Shown piece by piece: positions 6,156 through 6,634 of a DNA stretch of 6,634 nucleotides (positions are counted from its first letter, which is position 1; each line of letters opens with the position of its first letter). The notes under the pieces are model-generated. The model was given only the letters and a program-made list of their open reading frames with translations. It had not been told where the DNA came from and searched no databases. Location: NCBI GenBank assembly GCA_943331145.2, contig CALQKL020000123.1, positions 1-6,634 of the forward strand. The letters are read 5' to 3'. The stretch comes from Chitinophaga pinensis. Its GTDB lineage: Bacteria > Bacteroidota > Bacteroidia > Chitinophagales > Chitinophagaceae. Both the position numbers and the translations under genes were made by a program.

Positions 6156-6187
6156 AATCCTTTCAAGTAGAAAAGGATTGTTTTTTT
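6156..6187 (+). terminator. Terminator-like hairpin in the secDF leader (possible attenuator)
   Basis: AATCCTTT at 6156-6163 pairs perfectly with AAAGGATT at 6172-6179 around an 8-nt loop, and is followed by G and seven T (6181-6187). This is the form of an intrinsic terminator, though the stem is short and only moderately stable. It lies between the secDF promoter and the secDF ATG, 34 nt before the start. No upstream plus-strand gene is nearby for it to terminate: coaE ends 1.5 kb earlier and the intervening gene is on the other strand. It could be a conditional terminator for secDF or the end of a short RNA of about 90 nt. Confidence 0.5.
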
Positions 6188-6221
6188 AATGTTTTTTATT
6201 CGTGAAATAAAAAAGACAAAC

Positions 6222-6634
6222 ATGAAACTGAAAGGGTTAGTATGGTTTTTTACCATCGCATTAGTGATTATCTCTCTTTGGGAGCTTTCTTACACATTTG
6301 CTGTACGTAACTACGAAAGCACTGTAAAAGCACAAGCTGAAAAATTAGTAAAAAAGCAATCAAAAGGGTTGTCGCCAGAGGAAAGAGAAGCTTTGGTAAA
6401 AATAAAAACACAAAAGATTTTAGATAGTACAAAAGATAAAGAAATTTACTTAGGCGCTACTTACCAAAAATGTAAAGAAAACGAGTTGAATCTTGGTTTG
6501 GATTTACAAGGAGGTATGAGTGTAACTATGGATGTTAGCTTAGAAGGAATGATAAAATCATTAAGCAACAACCCAAAAGATGCTCAATTATTGAGTGCTT
6601 TAAGAACTGCAACTGCTCAGAAAGCTAGTAGTGA
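6222..6634 (+). CDS. secDF: Protein translocase subunit SecD/SecDF, N-terminal part only
   Basis: SecD and SecF use the proton-motive force to pull preproteins through SecYEG from the periplasmic side. In Bacteroidota they are usually one fused protein of about 1000 residues, and only the first 137 residues lie in this window. A membrane helix covers about 5-27 (GLVWFFTIALVIISLWEL) and is followed by a charged, probably periplasmic segment at 30-85 rich in Lys and Glu. LNLGLDLQGGMSVTMDVS at 89-106 is the conserved first SecD motif, and the reading frame is open to the edge. MKLKGLVWFF is the family-typical start. An in-frame ATG at 6189 would add 11 residues but is disfavoured because its upstream flank is the T-run of the leader hairpin. 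Whether SecF is fused cannot be seen. YajC, its partner, is encoded 2.2 kb upstream. Confidence 0.92.
   Translation, partial: MKLKGLVWFFTIALVIISLWELSYTFAVRNYESTVKAQAEKLVKKQSKGLSPEEREALVKIKTQKILDSTKDKEIYLGATYQKCKENELNLGLDLQGGMSVTMDVSLEGMIKSLSNNPKDAQLLSALRTATAQKASS

Larger units (their letters stand above)
5827..6221. other. 395-bp intergenic region between the divergent aminotransferase and secDF genes
   Basis: This AT-rich stretch holds the promoters of the two divergent genes and the secDF leader. The left part (5827-6000) contains a 52-codon minus-strand ORF at 5842-6000 that is probably spurious. The middle (6001-6082) shows only a weak 6-bp inverted repeat, ATGGAT at 5999-6004 and ATCCAT at 6032-6037. 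The right part is the secDF promoter and a leader of about 125 nt with two hairpins. No RNA family, tRNA or mobile element was recognised. Confidence 0.6.

Noticed and set aside
6189..6221. In-frame ATG that would extend SecDF by 11 residues.
   Set aside because: It directly follows the T-run of the leader hairpin, and MKLKGLVWFF from 6222 is the typical SecDF N-terminus.
1..6634. CRISPR arrays, tRNA or rRNA genes, insertion sequences, toxin-antitoxin or defence genes.
   Set aside because: No repeat-spacer pattern, RNA gene signature, transposase motif or terminal repeats were seen; all substantial coding capacity is explained by conserved housekeeping genes.

Overview
This is an AT-rich window (roughly two-thirds A+T by eye) from the chromosome of a member of the Bacteroidota. 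The evidence is a long NusB of about 308 residues, a DUF1573 lipoprotein between nusB and yajC, a SecD with a long segment before its first conserved motif, and translation starts with no Shine-Dalgarno sequence. Three leaders also carry the Bacteroidota -7 promoter element TAnnTTTG, each time followed by CA. The SecDF and aminotransferase N-termini resemble those of Chitinophagales, but that finer placement is from memory and weak.

Layout from left to right. On the minus strand lies groES-groEL (1-1964); groEL runs off the left edge and a 69-nt stem-loop sits between the two genes. A promoter region of about 300 bp separates groES from the divergent nusB. On the plus strand, nusB, a DUF1573 lipoprotein gene and yajC are packed as an operon (2260-3978). 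A strong intrinsic terminator follows, and coaE begins only 20 nt after its T-run. Convergent to coaE, with one base between the stop codons, is a class I PLP-dependent aminotransferase gene on the minus strand (4633-5826). A 395-bp intergenic region follows. It holds the secDF promoter and a leader with a terminator-like hairpin just upstream of secDF, which runs off the right edge.

Functionally this is a housekeeping region: protein folding (GroES/GroEL), rRNA transcription antitermination (NusB), protein export (YajC and SecDF, partners in the Sec holotranslocon), coenzyme A synthesis (CoaE) and amino acid metabolism (the aminotransferase). There is no mobile element, CRISPR array, tRNA, rRNA or defence gene. 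No clear new multi-gene system is visible. The observations most worth a second look are non-coding: a possible attenuator in the secDF leader, a terminator almost abutting coaE, and the groES-groEL intercistronic stem-loop.
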